Part shown: positions 1 to 8,499 of the stretch, piece after piece
How positions within the stretch are numbered: position 1 is the first letter of the stretch
How the letters are laid out: each line of letters opens with the position of its first letter
Source of the DNA: Nocardia sp. NBC_00416
GTDB lineage: Bacteria > Actinomycetota > Actinomycetes > Mycobacteriales > Mycobacteriaceae
Reading direction: 5' to 3'
DNA: 64,000 nucleotides
NCBI RefSeq assembly: GCF_036032445.1
Contig: NZ_CP107932.1
Coordinates: 6,264,501 to 6,328,500 of the forward strand
Translations under genes and position numbers: made by a program
The notes under the pieces: generated by a model
What the model was told of the DNA's origin: nothing
What the model saw: only the letters and a program-made list of their open reading frames with translations
The model's database searches: none

Positions 1-54
1 CCTCGGCGGCGCCTTCGGTGGGCCGGTCGGAATCCGGGCGCGGTGATTCGGGGG

Positions 55-513
55 TCAGGTGAGGTCGGAGCCGGGTTCGGGCGGTGGGTCGCTCAGCGCG
101 GTAAGACCTGCGCGCAGGGCGGCCGCGACCTTCTCCGGTTCCTTCGCGCGCCGCAGCACCAGTCCGGTCGCGAACCGCACTATGTCCCCGTGCCTGCGGG
201 GGACGACGTGCAGATGGACGTGGCCGACCGTCTGGAACGCGGCCTTGCCATCGTTGATCAGCAGATTCGCCCCGTCGGCGGCGAATCCGCGCCCCTGCAC
301 GGCCCGGGCGACGCGATGGCCGACGCGGAACAGGTCCATGCCCGTTTCGGCATCCAGTTCGGAGAGGTCGGTGGCATGCCGCTTCGGGATCACCAGTGTA
401 TGGCCGCGGGTGATCGGCCGGATATCGAGGAACGCGGTGACGATCTCGTCCTCGTAGACCCGGTGCGCCGGCGCGGCGCCGGACACGATCCGGCAGAAAA
501 CGCAGTCGTTCAC
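55..513 (-). CDS. HIT family (histidine triad) nucleotide-binding protein
   Basis: A protein of about 152 residues of the histidine-triad family, which hydrolyses or transfers nucleotides from nucleoside phosphoramidates and adenylates in the cytoplasm. The triad HVHLHVVP lies near residues 98-105, and an N-terminal CVFC pair (4-7) is typical of HIT proteins that bind zinc. The fold spans the whole protein, so it is full length. The GTG at 513 gives the usual VNDCVFC beginning; another in-frame GTG at 522 would add three residues. It is transcribed away from the transhydrogenase operon. The substrate cannot be told from sequence. Confidence 0.93.
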   Translation of the reverse strand: MNDCVFCRIVSGAAPAHRVYEDEIVTAFLDIRPITRGHTLVIPKRHATDLSELDAETGMDLFRVGHRVARAVQGRGFAADGANLLINDGKAAFQTVGHVHLHVVPRRHGDIVRFATGLVLRRAKEPEKVAAALRAGLTALSDPPPEPGSDLT

Positions 514-791
514 ACGGCGCACTCTACGGCGTAAGGCCGGATCGGGGCCCGGTGTGGGCCGGTCGGATTGGCAAACTTTTCAAACTCCCGGGCATGCTTG
601 TGCCGATACCGCTCGTGATCAGGATTTACCGATGCGAAGACGAGCGCCGGGGGGCGTCGAATGTGACGGGCATCTCAGCTAATCTCACTGCGGCCGATGT
701 ACGGTTGCCAGGATTTCGGGCGGTGGTGTCCCAGGACACCCCGCCCGGCGCCGTGATCGGCGGCCGAACTGCAGGAGAGGGAAGCAGACAA

Positions 792-1952
792 GTGGAGACA
801 TCTCGGGTGGGAGTAGAGGGGGATGAGACACAGCCCGTGAGCGATTCGTCGCCGCGCGGGGCGCGTGTCGGTGTCGTTCGCGAATCCGCCGCGGGCGAGC
901 GGCGGGTCGCCTTGGTTCCGAAGATCATTCCCACCCTCGTGAAACAGGGTGTGGAGGTCGTGGTCGAAGCCGGGGCAGGGTCGGGCGCGCTCATTCCCGA
1001 TACCGCCTACGAGGAAGCCGGCGCGTCGATCGGCGACCCCTGGTCGGCCGATGTGGTCGTGAAGGTGGCCCCGCCCAGCGATGCCGAAGTGAGCAAACTG
1101 TCCGCGGGGCAGACGCTCATCGGATTCCTGGCACCGCGCAATGCCGACAACCAGATCGACGCGCTGAAGAAAGCCGGGGTACAGGCGTTCGCGGTGGAGT
1201 CCATCCCGCGGATCTCGCGCGCCCAGGTGATGGACGCGCTGTCCTCGCAGGCGAATGTGGCCGGTTACAAGGCAGTGCTGCTGGCGGCGTCGGAATCGAC
1301 CCGCTTCTTCCCTATGCTGACCACCGCCGCCGGCACCGTGAAACCGGCGACCGTGCTGGTGCTCGGCGTCGGCGTGGCCGGACTGCAGGCGCTGGCCACC
1401 GCGAAACGGCTGGGCGGCCGGACCACCGGTTACGACGTCCGGCCCGAGGTCGCCGACCAGGTGCGTTCGGTGGGCGCCCAGTGGCTCGATCTCGGGATCG
1501 ACGCCGCCGGTGAGGGCGGTTACGCCCGCGAACTCACCGACGAGGAGAAGGCGAAACAGCAGCAGGCGCTCGAAGACGCCATCACCGGTTTCGACGTGGT
1601 GATCACGACCGCGCTCGTCCCCGGCCGGCCCGCGCCGCGCCTGGTGACCGCGGCCGCGGTGGCGGGGATGAAACCGGGCAGCGTGATCGTCGATCTCGCC
1701 GGGGAGACCGGCGGCAACTGCGAACTCACCGAACCCGGTGAGATCGCGGTGAAGCACGACGTCACGATCTGTTCGCCGCTGAACCTGCCCGCCACCATGC
1801 CCGAGCACGCCAGCGAGCTGTATTCGAAGAACATCTCCGCGCTACTGGAACTGATGCTCACCGAGGGCGAGCTGAAACCGGATTTCTCCGATCAGGTGCT
1901 TGCCGATTCCTGTGTCACCCGTGACGCCGAACCGACAACGAAGGCCGAATGA
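792..1952 (+). CDS. pntAA: NAD(P) transhydrogenase subunit alpha part 1 (NAD-binding)
   Basis: The soluble NAD(H)-binding domain I of the proton-translocating transhydrogenase, which moves hydride between NADH and NADP+ using the proton gradient. It begins GARVGVVRESAAGERRVALVP like alanine dehydrogenase/PntA proteins, and carries a Rossmann glycine motif (VLVLGVGVAG) near residue 190. The GTG at 792 was chosen because a GGAGAGG lies 12 bases upstream and the length (386 aa) fits the family; a GTG at 837 is the alternative. The open frame reaches back to 552, but that leader is not PntA-like. It overlaps pntAB by four bases. Confidence 0.93.
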   Translation: METSRVGVEGDETQPVSDSSPRGARVGVVRESAAGERRVALVPKIIPTLVKQGVEVVVEAGAGSGALIPDTAYEEAGASIGDPWSADVVVKVAPPSDAEVSKLSAGQTLIGFLAPRNADNQIDALKKAGVQAFAVESIPRISRAQVMDALSSQANVAGYKAVLLAASESTRFFPMLTTAAGTVKPATVLVLGVGVAGLQALATAKRLGGRTTGYDVRPEVADQVRSVGAQWLDLGIDAAGEGGYARELTDEEKAKQQQALEDAITGFDVVITTALVPGRPAPRLVTAAAVAGMKPGSVIVDLAGETGGNCELTEPGEIAVKHDVTICSPLNLPATMPEHASELYSKNISALLELMLTEGELKPDFSDQVLADSCVTRDAEPTTKAE

Positions 1953-2272
1953 TGTACAGCGAGCTCTTGGCGAATATCGCGATTCTGGTGCTGTCCGGAT
2001 TCGTGGGTTTTGCGGTGATCTCGAAGGTCCCCAACACCCTGCACACCCCGCTGATGTCGGGTACCAACGCCATTCACGGCATCGTCGTGCTGGGTGCGCT
2101 GGTCACCCTCGGGCGGATGGAGGATCCGTCGCCCGGGGTGCAGGTCATCCTGTTCGTGGCCGTGGTGTTCGGAACCCTGAACGTGATCGGCGGTTTCGTG
2201 GTGACCGACCGGATGCTGGGCATGTTCAAGGGCAAGAAGCCCGCCGCGGGTGCCGAGAAGGCAGGTAAGTGA
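1949..2272 (+). CDS. pntAB: NAD(P) transhydrogenase subunit alpha part 2 (membrane)
   Basis: A small integral membrane subunit (107 aa) that forms part of the proton channel (domain II) of the transhydrogenase. Three hydrophobic segments are visible, at about 7-27, 40-58 and 68-92, followed by a lysine-rich tail. The ATG at 1949 overlaps the pntAA stop (ATGA), and a second ATG follows at 1952. The three-subunit arrangement (alpha1, alpha2, beta) is usual in actinobacteria, whereas E. coli has alpha as one chain. It is co-transcribed and probably translationally coupled with its neighbours. Confidence 0.94.
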   Translation: MMYSELLANIAILVLSGFVGFAVISKVPNTLHTPLMSGTNAIHGIVVLGALVTLGRMEDPSPGVQVILFVAVVFGTLNVIGGFVVTDRMLGMFKGKKPAAGAEKAGK

Positions 2273-2275
2273 CCC

Positions 2276-3694
2276 ATGGACAATCTGGTCGATATCCTCT
2301 ACATCCTGTCCTTCGCCCTCTTCATCTACGGCCTGATGGGCCTGACCGGCCCGAAGACCGCGGTCCGGGGCAACTGGATCGCGGCGGCCGGTATGGCGCT
2401 CGCCGTGATAGCGACGCTGATCGCGGTGCGCGACACCAGTAACTGGATTCTGATCGTCGCGGGCCTGGTCGTCGGCGTGCTGCTGGGCGTGCCGCCCGCG
2501 CGCTACACGAAGATGACCGCGATGCCCCAGTTGGTGGCGGCGTTCAACGGGGTCGGCGGCGGTACCGTCGCGTTGATCGCCTGGGCCGAATTCATCGATA
2601 CCACCGGCTTCTCGGTGTTCCACCACGGTGAAGAACCGACCGTGCACATCATCGTCGGGTCGCTGTTCGCCGCGATCATCGGCTCGGTGTCGTTCTGGGG
2701 TTCGGTGATCGCGTTCGGCAAACTGCAGGAGATCCTGCCCGGGCGTCCGATCGGACTGGGGAGACTGCAGCAGGTGGTGAACCTGGTGCTGCTCGTCGTC
2801 GCGGTCGCGGCGGCGGTGGTCATCGGTCTCGGGGCCGCCGACGGCGGTGTGTCGCAGTGGTGGATGGTGCTGCTGCTGCTCGCCGCGGGGGTGCTGGGCC
2901 TGATGGTGGTGCTGCCGATCGGCGGCGCGGATATGCCGGTGGTCATCTCGCTGCTCAACGCGCTCACCGGCCTGTCGGCCGCGGCCGCCGGTCTGGCGCT
3001 GAACAACACCGCGATGATCGTGGCGGGCATGATCGTCGGCGCGTCCGGCACCATCCTGACGAACCTGATGGCCAAGGCGATGAACCGTTCGATTCCGGCG
3101 ATCGTGGCCGGTGGGTTCGGCGGCGGCGGCGCTGTCGCCGCCTCCGGTGACGGTGAACAGAAGCAGGCGAAGGCCACCTCGGCGGCGGACGCGGCGATCC
3201 AGATGGCCTACGCCAACCAGGTGATCGTGGTGCCCGGATACGGGATGGCGGTAGCGCAGGCGCAGCACGCGGTCAAGGAAATGGCCGGGCTGCTGGAAGC
3301 CAAGGGCGTAGAGGTCAAATACGCCATCCACCCGGTGGCCGGCCGGATGCCCGGACATATGAACGTGCTGCTCGCCGAGGCCGAGGTGTCCTACGACGCC
3401 ATGAAGGAAATGGACGATATCAACGGCGAATTCGGCCGCACCGATGTCGCCCTGGTGATCGGCGCCAACGATGTCACCAACCCGGCCGCCCGCGAGGATT
3501 CGGCCAGCCCGATCTACGGGATGCCGGTGCTCAATGTGGACCAGGCGAAATCGGTGATCGTGCTGAAGCGCTCGATGAACAGCGGTTTCGCCGGAATCGA
3601 CAACCCGCTCTTCTACGCCGACCACACAGCCATGCTGTTCGGGGACGCGAAGAAGTCGGTCGGTGCGGTCACCGAGGAACTGAAAGCGCTGTAA
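2276..3694 (+). CDS. pntB: NAD(P) transhydrogenase subunit beta
   Basis: The beta subunit (472 aa) with about eight membrane helices in residues 1-270 (domain II) and a C-terminal NADP(H)-binding domain III. Domain III opens with VIVVPGYGMAVAQAQ near residue 316, and has the conserved VALVIGANDVTNPAA and DQAKSVIVLKRSMNSGFAG stretches. It starts three bases after the pntAB stop and ends the operon; a strong hairpin follows at 3716. The complex resides in the cytoplasmic membrane and supplies NADPH. All key domain III glycines and the NDVTNP motif are present. Confidence 0.96.
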   Translation: MDNLVDILYILSFALFIYGLMGLTGPKTAVRGNWIAAAGMALAVIATLIAVRDTSNWILIVAGLVVGVLLGVPPARYTKMTAMPQLVAAFNGVGGGTVALIAWAEFIDTTGFSVFHHGEEPTVHIIVGSLFAAIIGSVSFWGSVIAFGKLQEILPGRPIGLGRLQQVVNLVLLVVAVAAAVVIGLGAADGGVSQWWMVLLLLAAGVLGLMVVLPIGGADMPVVISLLNALTGLSAAAAGLALNNTAMIVAGMIVGASGTILTNLMAKAMNRSIPAIVAGGFGGGGAVAASGDGEQKQAKATSAADAAIQMAYANQVIVVPGYGMAVAQAQHAVKEMAGLLEAKGVEVKYAIHPVAGRMPGHMNVLLAEAEVSYDAMKEMDDINGEFGRTDVALVIGANDVTNPAAREDSASPIYGMPVLNVDQAKSVIVLKRSMNSGFAGIDNPLFYADHTAMLFGDAKKSVGAVTEELKAL

Positions 3695-3715
3695 CCCGAG
3701 CGGTCACAGTGTCGG

Positions 3716-3761
3716 CCCCGGTGCGGGCCCGGTCGAATCGGCCGGGTCCGCACCGGGGTTT
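3716..3761 (+). terminator. Rho-independent-type terminator after pntB
   Basis: An inverted repeat with 17-base arms (3716-3732 and 3742-3758, one G-U pair) around a nine-base loop, followed by TTT. It lies 21 bases after the pntB stop. It also argues against starting the next gene at 3709, since the hairpin would then lie inside the coding region. Confidence 0.8.
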
Positions 3762-3888
3762 CGTGCTGGAGCGGTCGGTCGACGGCGGATCCCGGTGCGT
3801 GGTTCTCGACGCCACGGACGGTGTGCCGTGCGGGCGCGCGCCGAAAACGAGTGGACGCTGCGTGCCGGCGGGCAGATCATTGACGGCG

Positions 3889-5028
3889 ATGCCCGAACGC
3901 AACGAGCCGCTGCGCCTGATCGAATTCGACAGCACCGCCGCCGACCCCGCCGACGCCCTGCCCTGGTCCGCCGTCCTCGATTCCTACTCCACCCCGCGCG
4001 ACCTGCTCGATATGCTGGCCCTCAGCTTGTTCGGCCGGGGTGTGCAACCGTACTACCGGAAGCGACAACTGGACCGGGTGCGAGCCGACGCGCCGCTGCG
4101 CCCGCCGGGGTCGGTGATCTCGCGGTCGATCGTCGAATCCGAGTCACTGTCCATCCTGGTGCTCGGGGAGGGCTGGGCCCTGCGTTCTGATCGGTGGGCG
4201 GACAAGTCCGCCACTGTGGAAGTGACCGCGATCAGCGACGAGCTGGCCGAACGCATTGTCGCGGAGACGATCCGTGATGCCGAGGAACCGGCTCCGACCG
4301 ACGCGGCCTCGGTGAAGATGGGCTTCTGGCACCAGGGCGATCGCGGGGCGAACCGGCGGGTTCTCGCCGTCACCACGCCGGAGTGGCCGGAGATCCGCGG
4401 TAACTACGGCACGACCGTCGCCGGTGCCCTGGATCGGCTGATGGCATTGCGTCCGGCCGATATTCGCGGACGGCTGCTGCTCCTGCACGGCCCGCCCGGA
4501 ACGGGCAAGACCACCGCGCTGCGGGCCCTGGCCAGATCCTGGTCGGATTGGTGTCAGGCCGATTGCGTACTCGATCCCGAGACGCTGTTCGCCAAGCCCG
4601 GATATCTGATGCGCGCGGCGATGGGAGCCGAAGGCGAGGACGAGGAAGCCGACCGCTGGCGGCTGCTGATCCTCGAGGATTGCGACGAGCTGATCCACGC
4701 CGAAGCGAAATCCACCTCTGGTCAGGGGCTTTCCCGGTTGCTCAACCTCACCGACGGGATGCTGGGGCAGAGTCGCGAGGTGCTGGTGGCGATCAGCACC
4801 AACGAGGATCTCTCCCGGCTGCATCCCGCGGTCACCCGGCCCGGCCGCTGCCTGGCCCAGCTGGAGATCGGGAAGCTGACGGCCGCCGAGGCGCGTACCT
4901 GGCTGGGGGATCACCCGGCCGCCGGATCCGTCACCGAGGCGACCCTCGCGGAACTGGTCGCATTGCGTGACGGCGCGGGAAGTATCGCGGTCACGGCGGA
5001 TCCGGTGGATGCCGGGATGTATCTGTAG
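3889..5028 (+). CDS. AAA family ATPase with N-terminal DUF5925-like domain
   Basis: A cytoplasmic AAA-type ATPase of 379 aa. The N-terminal 170 residues resemble the actinobacterial DUF5925 region. The C-terminal ATPase module has Walker A GPPGTGKTT near residue 201, Walker B LLILEDCDEL near 259, a sensor-like AISTNED and an arginine-finger-like RPGR. The ATG at 3889 is chosen because the open frame upstream to 3709 contains the pntB terminator; no clear ribosome-binding site is seen. The biological role is unknown. The next gene, a small membrane protein, is 81 bases away on the same strand, so they may be co-transcribed. The domain name is from memory and should be checked by profile search. 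Confidence 0.78.
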   Translation: MPERNEPLRLIEFDSTAADPADALPWSAVLDSYSTPRDLLDMLALSLFGRGVQPYYRKRQLDRVRADAPLRPPGSVISRSIVESESLSILVLGEGWALRSDRWADKSATVEVTAISDELAERIVAETIRDAEEPAPTDAASVKMGFWHQGDRGANRRVLAVTTPEWPEIRGNYGTTVAGALDRLMALRPADIRGRLLLLHGPPGTGKTTALRALARSWSDWCQADCVLDPETLFAKPGYLMRAAMGAEGEDEEADRWRLLILEDCDELIHAEAKSTSGQGLSRLLNLTDGMLGQSREVLVAISTNEDLSRLHPAVTRPGRCLAQLEIGKLTAAEARTWLGDHPAAGSVTEATLAELVALRDGAGSIAVTADPVDAGMYL

Positions 5029-5109
5029 GCGCCCCTGCTCTGGAGCGGTGGTCGTGTCGGTGCCCGCCGGTAGCGTCCGGACCGGCACTGCGGTTGGGAG
5101 GTACCGGAA

Positions 5110-5508
5110 ATGGCGGTGGGGATCGGTCAATGCGTGGTCGCGGTGGTCGCGATCGGGATCAGATTCTTCGGCGCCGGCTGGTGGATGATCTTCGCGATGT
5201 TCACCCTGGGCATCGTGCCCGCGGTGATCGTCGCACCGGTGATCGTGGCCGGGTTCCTCGCACCGCCCGAGGCGCTACCACTGCTGGTGGTCGCGGACGT
5301 CCTGCTGCTGGCCGCCGCGTCGACAGCGCCGGATATGGGTGACAATCCCGAATACCAATTTCCGCTGCGCGGACTGCTGACCGGGTATCCGGGCCTGCCG
5401 GTGGGTGATCCGCGGTCCGTGCGGCTGTGCGGGGTCGCGCGGTGGAGCGCCTGGGGCTATCTCGCGGCGGTGCTCGTGCTGCTGGTGTGGACGTGCACCG
5501 GGCACTGA
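5110..5508 (+). CDS. hypothetical membrane protein
   Basis: A 132-residue protein with no family I recognise. Hydrophobic segments are seen at about 5-20, 25-52, 55-75 and 108-128, with a polar loop between (77-107), suggesting three or four membrane helices. GGGAGG at 5096-5101 is placed eight bases before the ATG, so translation is likely. It follows the AAA ATPase gene on the same strand and converges on the TIG-repeat gene at 5727. No function can be assigned. Confidence 0.72.
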   Translation: MAVGIGQCVVAVVAIGIRFFGAGWWMIFAMFTLGIVPAVIVAPVIVAGFLAPPEALPLLVVADVLLLAAASTAPDMGDNPEYQFPLRGLLTGYPGLPVGDPRSVRLCGVARWSAWGYLAAVLVLLVWTCTGH

Positions 5509-5726
5509 CAGGTCGCCGGATCCGCCGCATCGCCGTGGCGGCGCCCGCCGCTGGTTCCGATCTGCCGCTACCGGGCGTCACCGGTCCGGGATTCGGCGGC
5601 GCGGGCCGGAAAGCTGTGGCCGGCCGGGGTGAGCCGCGGCACCCACTCGGAGCACGAACTCGTGCGCGGTGTTCTCGAGTGGGTTGGGCGGGTCGTCCCC
5701 GGCCGGCCGAGATCACGGTCGACCGC

Positions 5727-6977
5727 TCAGATGACGGGTGGCGCGACGTAGGTGAAGGCGCCGGCCCCGGTCGCACTGCCGCCGCTGGTGCTCACGACCA
5801 CGTTGACCGCGCCGACGGCCCCCGGCGGGGTCACCGCCGTGACCTGCGTATCGGATATGACGGTGAACGCCGCTGCCGCGCCGCCGAAAGTAACCGAGTC
5901 GGTGGTGGTCAGCGCAGTGCCGGGAATGGTCACCGGAGTCCCACCGGCGGTCGGCCCGGCGGCGGGCGCCGGGGCGCCGATGGTGGGTACGGCGACGTAG
6001 GTGTAGAAAACCCCGTTGCTGGTCCCACCTCCGGTGGTGACCGTGACCTGCACCGTGCCGGTCCCGGCCGGCGCGACAGCGGTGATCTGCGTGCCGGAGA
6101 CGACGGTGAACGAGCCCGCCGGCGTGGCGCCGAAAGTGACCGCGGTGGCGCCCGCCAGATCCGTCCCCACCAGGGTGACCGCGGTGCCGCCCGCCGCCGG
6201 CCCCGAGGTCGGACCGACCGAGATCAGCACGGGGACCGCGGTGTAGGAGTACAGCAGCCCATTGCTGGTTCCGCCCGGGCCGGTGACGGTGACCAGTATC
6301 GTCCCGGTGCCGGGTGGTGCGGTGGCGGTGATCTGGGTGCTGGAGTTCACGGTGAACGTGGTGGCCGGGGTGGCCCCGAAGGTGACGGCGGTGGTACCGG
6401 TGAGGCCGGTGCCGGTGAGTGTCACGGTGGTGCCGCCCGCCGCCGGACCCGAACTCGGGCCGATGGAGGTCAGTGCCGGTGCCGCGACGTAGCTGAAGGC
6501 GACTCCGTTGCTGGTGCCCGCCGCCGTGGTGGCGGTGACCTGTACCGTCCCGGTGCCGGGTGGTGCGGTGGCGGTGATCTGGGTGCTGGAGTTCACGGTG
6601 AATGTGGTGGCCGGGGTGGCCCCGAAGGTGACGGCGGTGGTACCGGTGAGGCCGGTGCCGGTGAGTGTCACGGTGGTGCCGCCGGCCGTGGGCCCTTGAC
6701 CGGGGCTGACGCTGCTCAGTGTGGGAACCGCGGCGTAGGTGTAGGGGAGTCCGTTGCTGGTGCCGCCGGTGGTGCTGACGGTGACCTGCACCGTCCCGGT
6801 GCCGGGTGGGGCGATCGCGGTGATCTTTGTGCTGGAGTCCACCGTGAAAGTGGTTGCCATCGTGCCGAATTGCACGGAGGTGACGATGGCGACGAACTCG
6901 GTGCCGGTCAGCGTGACGTTGTTCAGGCCGGCAACGGGGCCCGAAGTCGGCGACAGGGAGGTCAGGGTCGGGGCCAT
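5727..6977 (-). CDS. IPT/TIG repeat protein, five units
   Basis: A 416-residue protein made entirely of five IPT/TIG (immunoglobulin-like) units of about 82 residues, each opening P-x-L-x-S-x-x-P-x-x-G-P-x-x-G-G and ending with an aromatic-rich strand such as LPYTYAAV. Units 2 and 3 are almost identical. AAAGGAG sits six bases before the ATG. No signal peptide, lipobox, sortase signal or membrane segment is visible, so either the protein is cytoplasmic or it leaves by an unknown route. It has no Arg, His, Cys or Trp and only about six charged residues. The TIG fold is common in cell-surface and binding proteins; no partner is evident. A paralogue lies directly upstream. Confidence 0.86.
   Translation of the reverse strand: MAPTLTSLSPTSGPVAGLNNVTLTGTEFVAIVTSVQFGTMATTFTVDSSTKITAIAPPGTGTVQVTVSTTGGTSNGLPYTYAAVPTLSSVSPGQGPTAGGTTVTLTGTGLTGTTAVTFGATPATTFTVNSSTQITATAPPGTGTVQVTATTAAGTSNGVAFSYVAAPALTSIGPSSGPAAGGTTVTLTGTGLTGTTAVTFGATPATTFTVNSSTQITATAPPGTGTILVTVTGPGGTSNGLLYSYTAVPVLISVGPTSGPAAGGTAVTLVGTDLAGATAVTFGATPAGSFTVVSGTQITAVAPAGTGTVQVTVTTGGGTSNGVFYTYVAVPTIGAPAPAAGPTAGGTPVTIPGTALTTTDSVTFGGAAAAFTVISDTQVTAVTPPGAVGAVNVVVSTSGGSATGAGAFTYVAPPVI
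6301..6682. repeat. near-identical 246-bp tandem units within the TIG gene
   Basis: Bases 6301-6436 and 6547-6682 match at 135 of 136 positions with a 246-base offset, equal to one 82-residue TIG unit. The other units of the gene are clearly more diverged at DNA level. This points to a recent unit duplication or gene conversion, and it is a region where assembly could collapse or expand. Confidence 0.9.
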
Positions 6978-7147
6978 GGGGTGCTCCTTTCAGAGCGAGG
7001 CGGAGCCCCCGTCCGACCAGGGGCAGGGGCGAAGTCGGATTGTGGGCTGGTGAACGGGCCGGGGCCCGGGCAGGGCGGCGAGCGCCCTGCCCGGGTTTCG
7101 AGGCCGGCGTCATCCGGTGCGGGCCGTCACCCGGACCGGATATCCGG

Positions 7148-7891
7148 TCAGATACCGGGTCCGGCGACGTAGGTGAACGCACCGGTCGCGGTGGCGCTGC
7201 CACCGGTCGTGGTGACCACGATATCCACGGCGCCGACGGTACCCGGCGGCGTGACCGCGACGAGCGCCGCATCGGAGAGCACGCTGAAAGGCGCCAGTAC
7301 GCCGTCGAACGTGACCGATTCCGTGGTCGTCAGATCGGTGCCGGGGATGGTCACCGCGGTGCCGCCGGAGGCGGGACCGGAGGCGGGTGCCGGGGTACCG
7401 AGGGTGGGCGCGTCCACGTAGGTGTACGAGAGGCCGTTGCTGGATCCGCCCGCGGTCGTGACGCTGACCCCGACCGAACCCTCCGCCGCGCCCGCGGGCA
7501 CGACGACGGTCAGCACACCGTCGTTCACCACGGTCGGGGTCGCCGTGTTGGCGCCGAAGGCGACGGAAGTGGCGGTAGCCAAACCGATTCCGGTGATGGT
7601 GACCGTATTGCCGCCCGCGGTGACTCCTGAGACCGGCGACAGGCCCGATTTGAACGGCGGGCCGATGTAGAAGAACGACAGTGGGTTGCTGGTCCCGCCC
7701 GGCGTGGTGACGGTCACCGGGACGGTGCCGACACCCGACGGAGAGACACTCGTGACCGAGGTCGGCGTATTGGCCGTGATGGTGGCGGACTTGGCGCCGA
7801 AACGAACGGCGGTGGCGCCGGCGAGGTTCGTACCGGTGATGGTGACGGTGGTCCCGCCCGCGGTCGACCCTTGGTTCGGAGAGATGGGCAT
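7148..7891 (-). CDS. IPT/TIG repeat protein, three units
   Basis: A 247-residue protein of three IPT/TIG units (about 1-80, 81-162 and 163-247). The ATG at 7891 (MPISPNQGSTAGG) starts directly with the first unit, like its neighbour; an open frame extends to 7999 but the extra sequence is arginine-rich and unlike a TIG unit. Its last unit is closely similar to the last unit of the 5727-6977 protein (shared VTIPGT, TTT-SVTF, GGSAT and GAFTYVA), so the two genes are paralogues with a common terminal unit. No signal peptide or membrane segment is seen. Both are on the minus strand with 170 bases between them, so a joint transcript is possible. Confidence 0.82.
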   Translation of the reverse strand: MPISPNQGSTAGGTTVTITGTNLAGATAVRFGAKSATITANTPTSVTSVSPSGVGTVPVTVTTPGGTSNPLSFFYIGPPFKSGLSPVSGVTAGGNTVTITGIGLATATSVAFGANTATPTVVNDGVLTVVVPAGAAEGSVGVSVTTAGGSSNGLSYTYVDAPTLGTPAPASGPASGGTAVTIPGTDLTTTESVTFDGVLAPFSVLSDAALVAVTPPGTVGAVDIVVTTTGGSATATGAFTYVAGPGI

Positions 7892-8499
7892 GGTGCTGTC
7901 TTTCTGATCGATGTGTGAGGTGGGCACGACCGGCCGACGCAGGGTGGCTAATGCCACCGGGCGGTCACGCCCTCCGTGTTCGGAGTGGCTGCCGCTCACG
8001 GCGGGCCGGTCTGTCGAGTAGCCGGCGGCCGGTAGTGCGGCTCACCGTTACCGGCGAAGAATTTCGATCTATCTGGAATGTCAGCCGGTTGCGTACGACT
8101 GCATTTCGTCCGATTATGAATGGATCATATTTCCCCTTAAGGCAATTCGATCGGAATCGACCCATCCGCAAACATACGTCTCCGGAACGCTTAGTGCAAC
8201 AGTGCATTTCTGTCCAATAAGACCAGGTGTAAGCCATGTTCTTGGTGGGTGTGGTCGGTTTTATCGCCGATTCCGGCGGAATTATCACGAATTCCGACAG
8301 CGTTTGTTCATGAATTCCGGCGGTGTTTTATCGTGAAATTCGACGGCACTGAAAATTGCTACCGGTTCGTTTGTTTTCTGTTTCGTAGCCCCGTCCATCG
8401 GATGTGCGCGAGAAAACCTTGGGCAAACCGGCGGTGCGAGCGATCGCGGCCGGTCGCCCACGGTCGGCGCGGGTCTCGGCGCGTGGGAACCGGGCCGCG
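7892..8499. other. 608-bp gene-free region, AT-richer than surroundings
   Basis: This stretch lies between the TIG genes and the IS21 remnant. Roughly 8040-8400 is visibly richer in A and T than the neighbouring DNA. It must hold the promoter of the TIG genes at its left end. Its right part carries four tandem 23-bp units (8266-8357) that look like IS21-type terminal repeats. I see no convincing open reading frame. Confidence 0.6.
8266..8357. repeat. four tandem 23-bp imperfect repeats, IS21-end-like
   Basis: Four head-to-tail 23-base units at 8266-8288, 8289-8311, 8312-8334 and 8335-8357 share a core close to GAATTCCGGCGG followed by a T-rich segment. IS21-family elements carry several short repeats at their ends that bind the transposase. 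The position beyond the istB end of the element fits one terminus; the matching set beyond the istA end is not seen. Confidence 0.65.

Noticed and set aside
1892..3625. A 577-codon minus-strand open frame opposite pntB
   Set aside because: It is antisense to a well-conserved gene, is rich in His, Arg, Asp and Gly from reversed codons, and resembles no family.
3709..3888. N-terminal extension of the AAA ATPase from 3709
   Set aside because: It would translate through the strong pntB terminator hairpin and has no ribosome-binding site.
5427..7172. A 581-codon plus-strand open frame across the TIG gene
   Set aside because: The translation is Gly/Arg/Asp low complexity repeating with the 246-bp DNA period; the TIG genes on the other strand explain it and have a ribosome-binding site.
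5727..7891. Repeats considered as a CRISPR array
   Set aside because: The period is 246 bp and the units are protein-coding TIG domains, with no short repeats and spacers; no cas genes are nearby.
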